DNA of 64,000 nt, taken from assembly GCA_002179805.1 (NCBI GenBank), contig NAVB01000225.1:122161-186160 (forward strand), read 5' to 3'. Position 1 is the stretch's first letter, and every line of letters begins with the position of its first letter. This document shows, piece after piece, positions 37,861 to 50,097 of this stretch. A program made the position numbers and the translations under genes. Source of the stretch: Acanthamoeba lenticulata (taxonomy: Eukaryota > Discosea > Longamoebia > Acanthamoebidae). The notes beneath the pieces were generated by a model. That model was given only the letters and a program-made list of their open reading frames with translations, was not told where the DNA came from and did not search any database.

Positions 37861-40800
37861 TTAAGCGATGTTGTCCTCCGGCCTCACAATGGTGCTGCCT
37901 GTGCGCCCGGCCTGGAGAAGGTCGTCCAGCTGGGCCAACACGGTCTCCATGTCTGGGCGTTTGGACACAGATGCGTGCCAGGCCTTCTTCATCAGCTTTC
38001 GGAACTGGACCGGACAGTCGCTCGGGATCTGGGGCCGCTTGCCCTCGAGCACGTCGAGTGTGACGCCCATAAAGTTGCGCCCGGCATAGGGCTGCTTCCT
38101 CGTCAGCACCTCCCACATGATGACGCCGAACGAATACACGTCGGCTCGTTCATCGTACTTCTCGCCACGGATGACCTCGGGCGCCGTCCAGGAAGGCGTG
38201 CCGCACCGTGTCATCGTGGCGTTCTCCTCCTTGATGCGCGCGAATCCAAAGTCGGCCACCTTCACGTTCCAGTTCTCGTCCACCAGCAGGTTCGATGGCT
38301 TCAGGTCTCGATGCACGATCGGCGGGGTGAGCGTGTGCAGGTAGTTGATGCCAAGCGCGGCTGACCGCAGCAGTTCAAGCTTGCGGATCCACGGAATCTT
38401 GATGGACGCGGTGGTGAGGACGTCCTTGAGCGAGCCCTGCTTAACGAACTCGGTCACGATGCACAGGTTGGGCGACTTGATGCAGGCGCCGATGAAGAGC
38501 ACGATGTTGGGGTGGTGCAGCGACGAGAGGAACGCGATCTCGACGCGGAACTCGAGCATGCGGCGCTCGTCGAGCTTCTGCTTGATGAACCGCTTCACCG
38601 CGACCTCGAGCCCACGCCACTGGCCTCGGTGAACGACGCCGTAGGAGCCGGTGCCCACTTGGCGGCCGAGCTGGATCTCCTTGTAGTCGATCACCCACCT
38701 CACCATGTTGGCCGACGTGAGGAAGGCGTCCTCCTTGAACTCGAGGCCCTCGCCCACGACGGGCACCACGGGCTGCGAGTGCGTCCCCGCCGCCGTGTAC
38801 GAGTTGTTGATTGAAGCGTAGCTCTGCGACCCGGCCGACTGCGAGTCATCACGTGCGACGCCGCCAAAGAACCGCGCCTCGAGCCCGCGCGCTTTGATCT
38901 CGTGGAGCATCTCTCCCGCCTGGGCCTCGTCGGTGGACTGCGCCAGCGTTGACAGGCCAATGTCGCACCGACCCACGCGCGTGAGGCGGTGCGGCTCGCT
39001 GGCCAGCGCCGAGTCCTTGAGGAGGGCATAGGCCGCGCTGGAAACGAGGATCTGGCCGCCGTGGGTGATGGCCGTGATGCGTGCGGCCACGTCCAGCGGC
39101 GGGCCGGTGTAGGCCACGCGTCGTGTGGCCAGGTCGCGGCGGCACTTGGGGATGCCGACATGGACACCCATGCGCACGCGGAGACCTCGGAAGAGGACGC
39201 GGTCGTCGGTGTTGCCCCACTCCTCGCAGGCGCCCGGGTGCTGAAGCAGCCGCGGCGGCCATTCGGCGCGGAGGAGGGCCTCCTGGGCCTCCATGCACCA
39301 CTCGACCGCGTCGACGACGCTCTGGAAGGTGAAGCAGAACGAGCCCTCGCCCGTGTTTTGCTGCTGGTTGCCGCGGTCGGCCCCGAAGAAGCGAGCCTCG
39401 TAGCCGCGGTGCTTCTTGAGGATCGACCTGAGGATCTCGTTGTGGAGCAGCGTCGCGTCGCGCATGGCGGCGGGGTCGTGCTCCCACAGCGAAGCGGCGC
39501 ACGTGATGTCGGTGAACACGATCGTCACCTCGCCCTCTGGCGGCAGCACGGAGCCAGCCCCGACCGCGGTCACTGCGGCGGCAATCGTGCCGCTGGCCCC
39601 GCTTGAGTTGCTGGAGTGCGAGCCCATGGAACCGGTACCGCTCGACGACCCAGTGCCGCGCGACGACGTGGTCGACCGCGACGTGCCAGTGCCCATACTC
39701 GTGTGATCGCCCGCGATGTTGGAGAGGCGGGTCATGACCTCAAGGAAGGTCGGCCGGATGGACGGGTCCGTGTTCCAGCACCCGGTCATGAGGTCGCGGT
39801 ACTCGTTGGGGATGTCGATATCGTTCGGGATCGTTGGCCGCAGGTTGTCTCGAATGACGCGCACGGCCACTGCCGCCGTCCTGTTGGCTCGACGTCAGAA
39901 CTCACGACTAAATGTAGTCCCCCTTGGCCAAACCATGGCGAGGAGGTACGTACCCCATGCCGGCATAGGGCTGGTTGCGGGTCATGAGCTCCCACATGAT
40001 GATACCAAACGAGTAGACGTCGGCCAACGTGAAGTCGATGCCGACTGCCTCGTTGAGTACCTCGGGCGCCGTCCAGTGGATTGAGCCCTGAGCCTCGCGC
40101 ACATTGGCCTTTTGCATCTCCTCGCGGAAGCGCGTGAGGCCAAAGTCAGAGACCTTGACGTTCCACTTGGAGTCGAGGAGCAGGTTGAGGGACTTGAGGT
40201 CGCGGTGCACGATGCCCGACGAGTGGAGGAAGTGCATGCCCTTGGCCGCCTGGTACGCCATCTTCACCTTGAGCTCCATTGGCACTTCGGGGATGAGCTC
40301 GTTGTGGAGCAGATCGTAGAGGGAGCCAAGGGCCATAAATTCCATGACGATGCACATCTTGGGTGGCTTGATGCAGGCGGCCATGAAGAGGACCACGTTG
40401 GGGTGCCGCAGGGCCGTCATGATGCGCACCTCCTCGGCAAAGTTGCGCTGCATGTCCCTGGTCACCAATTGGGACCCCATGACCTTGACAGCCACCTCGG
40501 TACCGCGCCACTTGGCCTTGTAGACCTCGCCGTAGCCTCCGGCGCCTGCGCGTGAGTCACGATCCGCGGGTTAGATAGAACATGGTCAGCAATGAAGACA
40601 GGGCGCGGGATCGCACCGAGATGCTCGTCAATCTCGAGCTCTGAGTAGGAGATCTCCCAGTCCTGGGTGCCCTTGCCCCGACGCAACAGCACGACCAAAA
40701 AAACTGCGAGCAGGATGAACAGCAGGAGCAGGGCGGGGAATGCCACGCCAAGCACGACGCCGATCACGATGCCGCTCGAGTCGTCTGAGCTCGAGCCCGT

Positions 40801-43456
40801 CTCCAAGCTCTCTGTTTCCACGTAAAACGGCGGCAACACCGTCAGGCGCCGTCGCGACATATGGCGGGGATGAAGGGAAAAAGGGCGCAGTACCCGAGCA
40901 GTAGGTGCCGCTATAGCCCTCATTACAGACGCACTTCTGGGCCTGGCACACTCCCCTATCGGAGCAGAGCAGTCCATCGTTGACGCAACCGAACAGTGAG
41001 CTGACCGGTCTGCCGTTGCAGGTGGCGTTGACGAGCTGGTTCAGGATGCGGCTACGCATGCCGGCGGAGCGACCGGCCGTCGACACGCCGTTGCGGATGG
41101 CGATGGTCGAGGCCAAGGACGAGGTTTGAGTCCAGTAGATCCAGTCGTTCAGGACGGAGGCCTTGGCGCAGTTCGTCGTCTCGACGCGTGCGACTAGCAG
41201 GCCGTTGTAGGCCACGATCGGCCACGAATTGGGCCTAGAACCGAGCAGGAGCAGGTAATTGTCCGTGTCGGCAAATTCATCGATAGCGGAAAGGATTGTC
41301 TCTGGGTTGGCCGTAACGATTTGGCCCGCCGGGTTGTACATCATCGACGTGCGCAGCGATGGGAAGAGGTCGACCTGGCCGCTCAGGGTGAACATGATGC
41401 TGTAGGACGTTGCCGCGGCGACGGGCAGCTGAACCGCGGCCGCCCCGGCCACGGCCAGCACGCGCCCGGGAGCGCCAGTCTGAATGGGGAAAGTCACCAG
41501 ACCGTTGGCCCCCACCGTTTGGTTGAACTCGGGGTCGCTCTTGGCCATGGCGCTGGTCGCCACGAGCGTGATGGCCGAGAAGATCTGCCATCCACACAGA
41601 GATTCGTGAACGCCAGCTCAAGACAAAGTTGTAAGGCGGAAGGTTTCGTGTACCGTGGGCACAACGACCAGGATGGAGCGGTTAGGGATGAGCTCGGCGA
41701 TGGCTGGGTTGAGGTTCAGGATTTGTGGGTCACGCCAATTGGAGATCCGGTTCATCCAGATGCTCACCAGGATGGGCATCGACAGCACCATGTTCGGAGC
41801 GTCGAGCAGTTCCGGGATCTGCGAGCCCGATTGGTGAACGCAACAAAGGTGCTGGTGAAAAGTTCGACAGCGTACATTGTAGGCCGGGATGACGGCCTGG
41901 CCGAGCACGCGGATCAGTTGCACGTGAGGCATCTGGGCGTATTGGGCAGGCGTGGGCTCGTAGCTCACAGAACCAAAGTCAATCGTACCTGTGCGTATGC
42001 GAGTGAGTGTGGCGCGCGGGGTATGCGCGTGTGACCATTACATACCGGCAATCATTTGGTTGATGGTCGTGGGCGTGTCGATGGTGATGAACTTCTGCGC
42101 AAACGTGCTGGAGCCATAGGCGTCCGCCCAGTCATCCACAGCGCGAATGGTGCCGCCCATACCGATGACGAAGGAGGTGCGGAGGGACGTGTCGTTGTTG
42201 CACTTGACTGACCCGAACAAGTTGAGCAGCGTCCGCTTGTACACCACACTTAATGCGCCCCAGCCGAGGGCGTTGACCGCCGACGATGCGCGGTCGTTGA
42301 GCTGCGACCAACTGAGGAAGCGCATGAGGCCCTCGGTCGGTCCGCAGTCCTTGGCGGTCTTGACTGCCTTGGTAGTGAGGAAGACGGTGAACGTCAGCGG
42401 CCACGAGTTGGTGCCCGGGGCGTTGGTCAAGTCCCGCGTGAGGTCGGCTTGGATGGACGTGGAGTAGGCCGCCATGGCCGCCTGGATGGCAGCCGTGGTA
42501 GGCGACACCAGCTGCCCTGCGGCATTGCGCATGCGGGCAAAGGGCATGCCAGCCGCCAAGACCGACGCGTAGTCGGCAAACGTGAGGCTGTTGTTGTTCG
42601 CCTGTGACCAACATCACCAACGACGCCAAAGGTCAGTTGGTCACTGCCACTGTTTTCAGTCGCAGGTGGAGAAGGACGCACCTTGACGGCAGCCAGGCGG
42701 GCGTCGGTGCCGGCAGCCGAGATGGAGTTGGGAGGCACGAGATTAACCATCGACCCGGCAGTTTGATAGGCGGTCGCGAAGGACGCCGACACGCTGGAAA
42801 GGGCACGCACGAGCACGTCGGTCATCTCGACGCTGCTCGGTAGCCTCGAATAAACCAACGTGATGTTGGCGCTGGGCATGGTGGAATTGGGGTTGAGCGT
42901 GGCGATGTCAGCGTGGTCCCATGTCGTGATGTCGCCCATCCATATCCGGGCCAGCACGGCGTTGCTCAAGATGAGACCGGAGACGTTGACGCCAGGCAGA
43001 TTGATCGCCATCACCAGCGCTGACCCCATGATCGGCACCGTGAGGGTGTCGTCCGGGAGCAGCTCAGGACGTATACGCCCGTTGGTGAGCGTGTAGACCG
43101 CGGAGCCACTGCTAAGGCGGGCCAGTGCGGCAGTTGTGTTGTCATTTGTTCCGTCGTAGTTGATCACAAAGTTCTCGCTGAAGCACCAACGTCAGTTTCT
43201 CTGAGAGCTCGTTCATGTTGAGAGTGGGCAAAGGGGAATAACGCGAACCTGACGTATGAGTAGCCAACGCTCCATGTGGAAAACAAATTCCGGTGGACGT
43301 TACCCACTCCGTTCACCACGACAGCCGCATCCACCACTGTGAAGATGATGATGAGTACTTCGTAGAGGACGTGCCTTCGGAGTGGAGCGACGCACCAAAT
43401 GTGGAGGTGAAGCAGACCGTCAGCAGCAAGAGGAAGAAGGCAGCTGTTCTTGGCAT
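37861..43456 (-). CDS. Receptor: two PstS-like domains, EGF, one TM span, TKL kinase, nucleotide cyclase, second TKL kinase
   Basis: A signal peptide (MPRTAAFFLLLLTVCFTSTF) is followed by two tandem phosphate-binding-protein-like domains. The first has GVGNVHRNLFSTWSVGYSY, LARIWMGDITTWDHADIATL and LVYSRLPSS; the second has SIWMNRISNWRDPQILNLNP. Then come an EGF module (CVNDGLLCSDRGVCQAQKCV), a span (VVLGVAFPALLLLFILLAVF) and a basic stop. Kinase 1 has GAGGYGEVY, VAVKVM, HRDLKSLN, DFG and APE. Class III cyclase homology runs from VTIVFTDITCAASLWEHD to PPLDVAARITAITHGGQ. Kinase 2 has GTGSYGVV, VAVKRF, HRDLKPSN, DFG and APE. It is roughly 1,600 residues in about nine exons. The layout predicts a plasma-membrane receptor sensing a small ligand, perhaps an anion, and signalling by Ser/Thr or Tyr phosphorylation plus cyclic nucleotide. 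Both kinases look active; cyclase catalytic residues are altered. Confidence 0.9.
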
Positions 43457-43977
43457 AGGTAGAGAGCGGCGTGTGTGACTGAACGGTGCTGATGAAGAAA
43501 CTACTTGGGGAGGAAGAGAGGCTCCGCTAAATGTACATTTCGGACGCAGGAGGCTTTTGGTAGGCTCACACGTGACTCAGGCCACCACGCTCCAGCATCT
43601 CGCATCGCTTTCGCCAAGAAGGAAAGCGGCTCAGGCCTCGTCGCCAAGGCAAATTCAAAAACCAATGGTTCAGTTGCAATCGGGCCTACGCGTTTTCCGT
43701 AAAAGGAAGAACCTCGCCGATCTTCTCCTGTGACGCCACCCGGACTCTTTCTTGCGTTACGGGCACTCATGCTGATCACCCCGCGCCTGGTGCATCATAA
43801 GGAAAGTGACCAAGGACATTAACATGACACCGTTTAATATTTTTTGGGCGTGTTTCGTGTGTTTTGCGAGCTGTACACTGAGGGAGGAGGGGTGGCAACC
43901 ATGGAAACACCTAGGTGCTGGCAATGGCGATGGCGATGGCGACGGCGATCACGATGTGACGGGTAAGCTGTTCCTCG
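43457..43977. other. Intergenic stretch
   Basis: About 520 bases between the receptor start and the carrier-tectonin stop, both on the minus strand. A short GGCGAT-type hexamer repeat lies at 43921-43949. No gene is seen. Confidence 0.4.
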
Positions 43978-46360
43978 CTACTGGGTCGTAGAGGGCTCCT
44001 TGCCCTCGACGGTGTAGTCGAGTTTCTTGACGCCGTTGACGAGGCCGTTGGTGTCCTTGTCCAGGGCCACGATGCTGCCGTCAGACGCGACGGAAATCTG
44101 CTGCGGGACGTCGGCCGTGGTGACACGTTGCCAGGTGCCCTTCTTCCACTTGTAGATGCAGTCGCGGCTGTCCACGCCCCAGACGTGCTTCTGGCTGCCC
44201 ACCGAGACTTGCTTGAAGGAGCCCGGCATCTGCTCCCACTTAAGGGCCTCGCGGTCGAGGCGGAAGGTGAACCGCTCCCGGTTGATGGCCCACAGCGTGC
44301 CGTCGGCGCCGCACGAGACGAGCTTCATCTGCTCCGAGCCGGGGATCCGCACCCAGGCCCGGCCGTCCCATCGCGCCACGTTGGACTGGCGCCCGGCCGT
44401 CGCCGTCGCTGTGGTGGTCGTCGCCGCCTCGTCGTCAATGACGGCCCACACGTCCCGGTCGCTGCCCACGGCGACGTGCACCACCGCGAAGGGTGATGGC
44501 ACGCTTTGCCAGGCCTGCTTGGCTGCGTCCCACCGGTAGACCTGACCCTCGTTGTTGACGCCCCACACGGCCCCATCCTCGGCGGCCGACAGCTGCTTGA
44601 GCTTGGCGCCCGAGGTCTTTTCCCAATCGTTCTCCTTCCAGCGGTAGATGTCGTCTCCGCGCGAAATGGCCCAAACCGAGTTGCTGCCGCCCACGCTGAT
44701 GTGCCTGAACCCGCCCTTGAACCTCGTGAACGAGCTCGGCGGCTCTGCGACAAAGAAATCAGTAAAAATAAATAAAAATAGAATATTTAAAAAATGTTTG
44801 TGGAGAAGACTTACCCCAGCTGTTCTCAAGGAGAATGCCCATCTTGTCCTCAAGAAGGAGCATCTTGACCCACTTCTTGTCCTCGAGCACGTCCATGCTG
44901 ATCGAGCTCTGGATATCATTGTGGAACAGGCGCTGGAGCAGTTCGTAGGAGAACAACATCACACCGTACTGCGGCGACGAGCGCAGCACGCGCGGCACCA
45001 CGCCCTTCCACAGGGCCCGGTAGCCCTCCGTCGTCGTCACCTTGCGGTAGCAGTCTGCGACGTACGGTCAGCCTCGTCGAATCACACAACGAGCAAGCAG
45101 GTAAATAAAATCTTAGACATACCTCGCAAATTAGCATAGCCCTCGCCCTTCTTGGACTCGACTTGCATACGCGTCTTGAGCACGTCCGCGGGAGTTGTGA
45201 GTGAGGCCGCGGCGACGCCTAAATAAAGCTTACGTCAGCAAATTAAATACACAATAAATTAATCAATTTATAAATTGAAAACTGGCTGTGAAAACGCACC
45301 AGCCAGCGAGGCGCAGAAGAAGAGCTCGACCGAGTGGAGGGGCTCGTTGCCGGTACGCAGCTGTTCCTTCATCCACGCGTAGCTGCCAAAGTAGATGCCT
45401 GGTACGCATTGAGTTTTTGTTTGTTTTGTTTGTTGATGCTGCAGGCCAAGACTAGAAACCTACCAGAGAAGGGCACATCGCGCAGGAAGCAGGCTGAGGC
45501 GCCCTTGTACATGCCCTTGATGCCCAGCTCACGAAGGATGCTCATGGCGCCCTTGGGCCTCGAAGCCGTTTCTGAGACCGTGACCAGAGATAAGCTCGCC
45601 GTAGCCAACAAGAGAGGGGACAACACAACTATGATGAGACGTACGGGCAGGGTCGGCCTTGAGCTTCTTGAACTCCTGGCCTTGCACCTGAAGGCGCACC
45701 TTGACGATCTCGGCCGGGTTGGTGATGAGGACCTGGTTGGCGCCGGCGGCAAGGCCAGCTAGCAGCTCAGTCGAGTAGCTGACGCCGTCGCTGGGCGCCA
45801 GGCTGCGGATGCGGTCGACGATGAAGAGTCGCAGGGCCTTCTCGGGCACCTGGCCCACCAGCTGTGGGACGAGACCCTTGTAAAGGCCCAGCGGGCCCTC
45901 GTGGCGCACCACGCTCGTGAGACAGCCCCACATCGACATGCCGCGCTGGCCCACCAACGTTCTGCGACAAAGGGCAAGGGTGAGCGCTTAAGTGCTTGAG
46001 GAGCAACATGCCCTGGCTGCTCAATAAGATCTCAGCAGCTAAAACAACGATAGGAGGGCAGGGAGACACACCTGTGGGCCTGGAGGCGGGTTTTGACGAG
46101 ATCGATGGGGTAGACGGCCGTGGCGCTGATGGCACTCGCCGCCGCGCCGATGCTGAAGCTAACCGCTGCATTCAACAAGGACGGTTTCTGAATCTCGTGC
46201 TTTATGGTGGCGAGGTAAAGTCAGCATCAGATTTTGCTGCCTCGTCACCTGATTGACCGTCACCACGTACCCGTGCGATTTCGTGGGCGATGTTGCCCTT
46301 GATTTTGTCCAATGTCGCAGGCGATTGCTCAGCTGGCACAGTCGAAGTGGCGGCGCTCAT
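43978..46360 (-). CDS. Aspartate/glutamate-type mitochondrial carrier fused to a tectonin beta-propeller
   Basis: The N-terminus [20 protein letters not shown] leads to a three-repeat SLC25 carrier with all signatures: [25 protein letters not shown] and [34 protein letters not shown] and [11 protein letters not shown] match aralar/citrin. The EF-hand half of animal AGCs is absent. After the last helix and a linker ([20 protein letters not shown]), a canonical GTAAGT...TTTGTCGCAG intron at about 44745-44812 joins in phase ([12 protein letters not shown]) to six tectonin repeats, for example [40 protein letters not shown] and [20 protein letters not shown], up to [11 protein letters not shown] and a stop. 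AGCs exchange aspartate and glutamate across the inner membrane; tectonin propellers (as in TECPR1) bind lipids or glycans and act in autophagy and pathogen sensing. I know of no such fusion. Confidence 0.88.
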
Positions 46361-46685
46361 CGATGAAACACTATCCGTTCAGATTTTTGGAAACGATTAA
46401 ATTGATCGTTTGGCAATAAAAAGCGTGGCCCACGTTCTTGTGTTGCGCCCTCTGTTTGGGGGACGACGGGAACAGATGAATCTGTGTGCACTGGAGAACG
46501 GCCTGACGTCTTCTCCCCCGCTACTTGAAACCGCGACTTAGTGTCGACAATTAACGTTGTTGGTCCGAAAGTCCTCACCCGAACCATGACCATGCACAGG
46601 ATAGGGGACGCAGGTCACGACCACAACGTTTCTGACTTTTCTTTGACGCAAGAAGGGTGTTGTAGGCTGGCACCAGTCGATGCGG
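46361..46685. other. Intergenic stretch with a small inverted repeat
   Basis: The region upstream of the carrier-tectonin gene. AAACGAT-7 bases-ATCGTTT at 46391-46411 is a perfect 7-base inverted repeat about 30 bases before the ATG. Its function is unknown, possibly a dimeric regulator site. Confidence 0.35.
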
Positions 46686-48897
46686 TCACGTGTGTTGTTG
46701 GCGAGTTGGTCGAAGAAAGAAGGACAAGACGCCCCGCGTGAAGCGAGCCACCAGGTAGTTGGGTGTATCGGCAACACCGTAGGTGAGTCCGCCTCCCACC
46801 GCAACGTCGTCCTCGGAGAGAGGTTCCTCTGCTTCGCCGCGTCTTTTCCGCTTCTTCCTCTCCTTTTTGTCCTTTGCCTCTTCTTCTAGTCGCTGTTGTT
46901 GTTCGCCCTCTTCTTCGCTTCGTGCGTCTTCTCGCGAGGCGACTGCAGTCGCTGCCACAGCCGAGGGGAATCGCCAGCCAACCAGCTCCTTGCGCGTCTT
47001 TGCCTTCTTCTTCTTGTTCTTTTTGTGCTTCTTTCGGGGGCGCTCGTCTTCTTCCTCCATCGTTACCATGTAGACCGGACGAAAGACGACGCCTTCGCGC
47101 TTCATGATCTTGCGCAGCGACCGCTTGTCCACGAAGTCCGACGTGAGGCGGAAACGGAGCAAGAAGGCCTCCAGGAAGATGAACCTGCACTGTCGCCGCC
47201 GCACGTCCTCGAGGCGGTCGCCGTCGTGCGAGTCGGCCAAGAGGCGATGTCGTAGAGCCCAGTGGCCCCGGGCGTCAGTGGCTTGCTCGTCACGCGAGGC
47301 CAGCCCAAGGCCGCACCGCGTCAGGCGGGCCTCGAGGGCGTCGGCTATGGCCTCACCGGCGTCTTCGCCGGCCGACGTCAGCCGTCGGACCAGCCGCCCG
47401 GCGTAGAGGGCCAGCGCATTGGCAACGAGGAGGTCGTCGAGTCCGCGCCATCGGCTTTCGACGACGACCCATCGCGCCAGCTCGGCCTGTAGCCGCGCCT
47501 CGTCTTCGTCGTGCCTGGCCGAGGGTGCGTGCCCCTCCTTCTCATCTTGTTGTCTGTGATGATGACCGTGGCCACGACGGCCGCGCTGGTGGTGCTCGCG
47601 CACCTCATGAACGAGGTCGAGCAGGGCTTCGTCGTTGATGTAGGGCAGGAAGTGGTCGCACAGCGTTTGCAACGGCTCGGCCGCGATCCACTCCTCGAGC
47701 GCATCGCGCAGCGAGAGACCTAGTTCTTCGAGTTCTGGCGGCGCCGAAGCGGTTGTATCGTGCTGGAGCAGCGCGCGCTCGATGTACGCCGCAAAGTAAT
47801 CGTAATCGAGGGCGAGGATGGCGCCGTCCTCGAGGCAACCCCGGAAGGGGTCGCTTAAGGCAAAGGCCGGGTCAGTGGCGAGCAGCGCGCGGGCCGAGGC
47901 CACGGCGTCGAGCTCGGCCAGGCGCGCGCGGGCCTGCACGGCGATGACGGGTGATACGGGAATGCCCGTACGCCATACAAGTCGGTCCCACACGTGTTCG
48001 CGCTCGGCCAGCGCGTAGTGCTCCAGTGCGACGGCGCCCTTGACTGGCCGCGCGGTGTAGGAGAAGTGGTCGAACCATGCCGTTAACAGTGCACGCGACC
48101 GGGCACGAGCTGCAGCCAATCGCTTTGTGCGAGGCGACGGACTGCGCCGCCGACGCTCCCGGGGCGGTGATCGTGACCATGACCGCGACTGAGAGCGATA
48201 GCGGCGTCGCGGCGAAGGGGAGCGCGAGCGTGAAGCCGAGCGTGGACGCCAGGACGGAGATCGTGATCGACGCCGCGGCCGAGGCGAGGCCGAAGGCGAG
48301 CGGGAGCGAAAGCGGCGAGGTGGCGTAGGGGAGCGTGATCTTGACCGCGAGTAGGAGCGACGCCGCATAGGGGAATGTGAGGGTGAAGGTGACGGCGATG
48401 GAGGCGGGCTGCGGCTGAAGGCGTCCTGGCCCAGGAAGAAGCGGCGGAAGAGACCAGCGTCGCGCTTCAGCACGGAGCCGAACACCGCGGGCCGCGTTTG
48501 GCACACGTGCAGCACCACACTATGCATAAACCTGGAACATACGAGCAAGAGGTTGGCTAAGAGGCACGTGGATATGAAAAGAGTGGTGGCCGTACTCGCG
48601 CTGTTGAGAGCTGGGAGAGTTGCGGCCATAGAGGAAAGGGAGAAAGTAGTGCCGCTTGGTGCGTGCGTCGTCGAGGCCAAGTAGGCCCAGGGTGGAGCCC
48701 AGCCACTGCCGGGCCTCCTTGCGAGCTGAGGCGTCCCGCAGCACCAACCCCTGGCGCAGTTTCTCAGCGAGAAAACCGTGAAGATCAAGTCTCGCCTCTG
48801 CTGCCTCTTTGTCTTCCATGCGTTCGGCTCCTGGCCGTTCCACAAGGTACAAGTTGACATACTTGGCTCGTGGATGCCAGTGCTCGGGCGCCTCCAT
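46686..48897 (-). CDS. RS-rich nuclear protein of unknown family
   Basis: Two exons: 48897-48596 and 48531-46686, joined GA|G across a 65-base GTACGG...TTCCAG intron. The first 100 residues are globular (AEKLRQGLVLRDASARKEAR, WLGSTLGLLGLDDARTKRHY). After FFLGQDAFSRSPPPSPSPSP comes an Arg-Ser domain of about 90 residues (SYSRSRSRSPTPPRRF and similar). A large alpha-helical region follows (WFDHFSYTARPVKGAVALEH, LPYINDEALLDLVHEVREHH), then a Lys-rich block (RPRKKHKKNKKKKAKTRKEL) and an acidic/basic coiled segment ending LRPTRQQHT. The RS domain points to pre-mRNA processing in speckles. The helical domain is not one I recognise. About 715 residues. Confidence 0.75.
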
Positions 48898-49079
48898 CGC
48901 GCAGCTATGTGGGTGCAGATGTGAACTTTGTGTTTTTCTTTATTGCGGTACGCTATTTCTCTGCTTCTTCACCACTTCTTGGAATTCCGGCCACAGGCGT
49001 TTCTTGCTTTTACTCTCATCTTGATCCCAACAATCTGATTCACGTATGAGAGGTACGCCGCCTGCGATGTTGTTTGATC

Positions 49080-49847
49080 ATGCCTTGCGATTCAGTCCAT
49101 TTAATTCCACAATCTGATGCAGCTATCGCCAGACACGAGCTTCCTCTCCTGGCCGGAGCGTCCCGTTTCGTCGGGTCTCTGTCGGCTTCAGCCGTCCGCA
49201 CTGTGCCTCTATGCAGCACGCGACAGCGGGTTCTCTCCTCCGCCGTATCAATCCTGCACGAATCGCGATGCCGGCACACACTCCCCTTCAGCGCATCGTT
49301 GCGGCCACCGCGACACTGCTTCCTCCGCGTCGGTGTTCGCTCTATGCATGCGTCTTCCTCACCACTGCGCGAAGCGACTTCCATGCTCGAGGCCATTCAG
49401 AGCCCTCCGGTCGAGGGCAAGGAGGAGGGTTCAAGCAGTACCGCCGATGAAACGGCCACGTCACCGTCGAGCACGACGGTGAACATCGGCCGCATTCAGC
49501 CCAAGCTGGAGCTGCACTACACATGTGGCGTGTGCGAACTGCGCAGCGCGAAGCAGTTCAGCCGCGTCGCCTATGAGAGGGGCGTTGTCATCATCCGGTG
49601 CGGTGGGTGCGAAAGCTTGCACCTCATCTCCGACAACCTTGGCTGGTTCGGCGAGGAGAAGAACGTAGAGGAGATCATGCGTAAGAAGGGAGAGGCCGTC
49701 GAGCGAGGCCGAAAGGACGCCGACGGTAACATCATCATGAACCACAGCCAGACAGCCACCACCGGTTCGATGGAGCACGATGGTACTGCGGCCATTGTTG
49801 AAGAATCCAACGATTGTATCCTCATCACCCCCAAGGCTGCCCTGTAA
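49080..49847 (+). CDS. DNL-type zinc-finger protein (Tim15/Zim17/HEP1-like mitochondrial Hsp70 escort)
   Basis: A single exon of 255 residues. The core YTCGVCELRSAKQFSRVAYE, VVIIRCGGCESLHLISDNLG, WF has the two CxxC pairs and the DNLGWF motif that name the family. Before it is a long N-terminus rich in Arg and Ser with few acidic residues (SAVSILHESRCRHTLPFSAS, LRPPRHCFLRVGVRSMHASS), as expected for a mitochondrial presequence. In yeast and humans this protein keeps mitochondrial Hsp70 soluble for protein import and Fe-S cluster assembly. Internal Met codons near the core allow a shorter start. AATAAA overlaps the 3' end just past the stop. Confidence 0.9.
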   Translation: MPCDSVHLIPQSDAAIARHELPLLAGASRFVGSLSASAVRTVPLCSTRQRVLSSAVSILHESRCRHTLPFSASLRPPRHCFLRVGVRSMHASSSPLREATSMLEAIQSPPVEGKEEGSSSTADETATSPSSTTVNIGRIQPKLELHYTCGVCELRSAKQFSRVAYERGVVIIRCGGCESLHLISDNLGWFGEEKNVEEIMRKKGEAVERGRKDADGNIIMNHSQTATTGSMEHDGTAAIVEESNDCILITPKAAL

Positions 49848-50097
49848 ATAAATAAACGGGTGCGCGAAACCAAAGCCAAAACTGCCGTTCCGAAACCGGA
49901 AAATGCCGGACAACAGAATGTCGACACATCCTAGAGATTCCGTCAAGAAATGCTGGACATGCGTTGTGATCTGCACCAAACGCAAGCGGCTTAGCGCTGC
50001 CACGAAGTGTGAGCGAGCGCACAAACACACGGCTTCGCCTGTGGACCATTCTTTTCTCCACAGCGCAGAAACACCCACTCTAACCACTCGAACCGCA

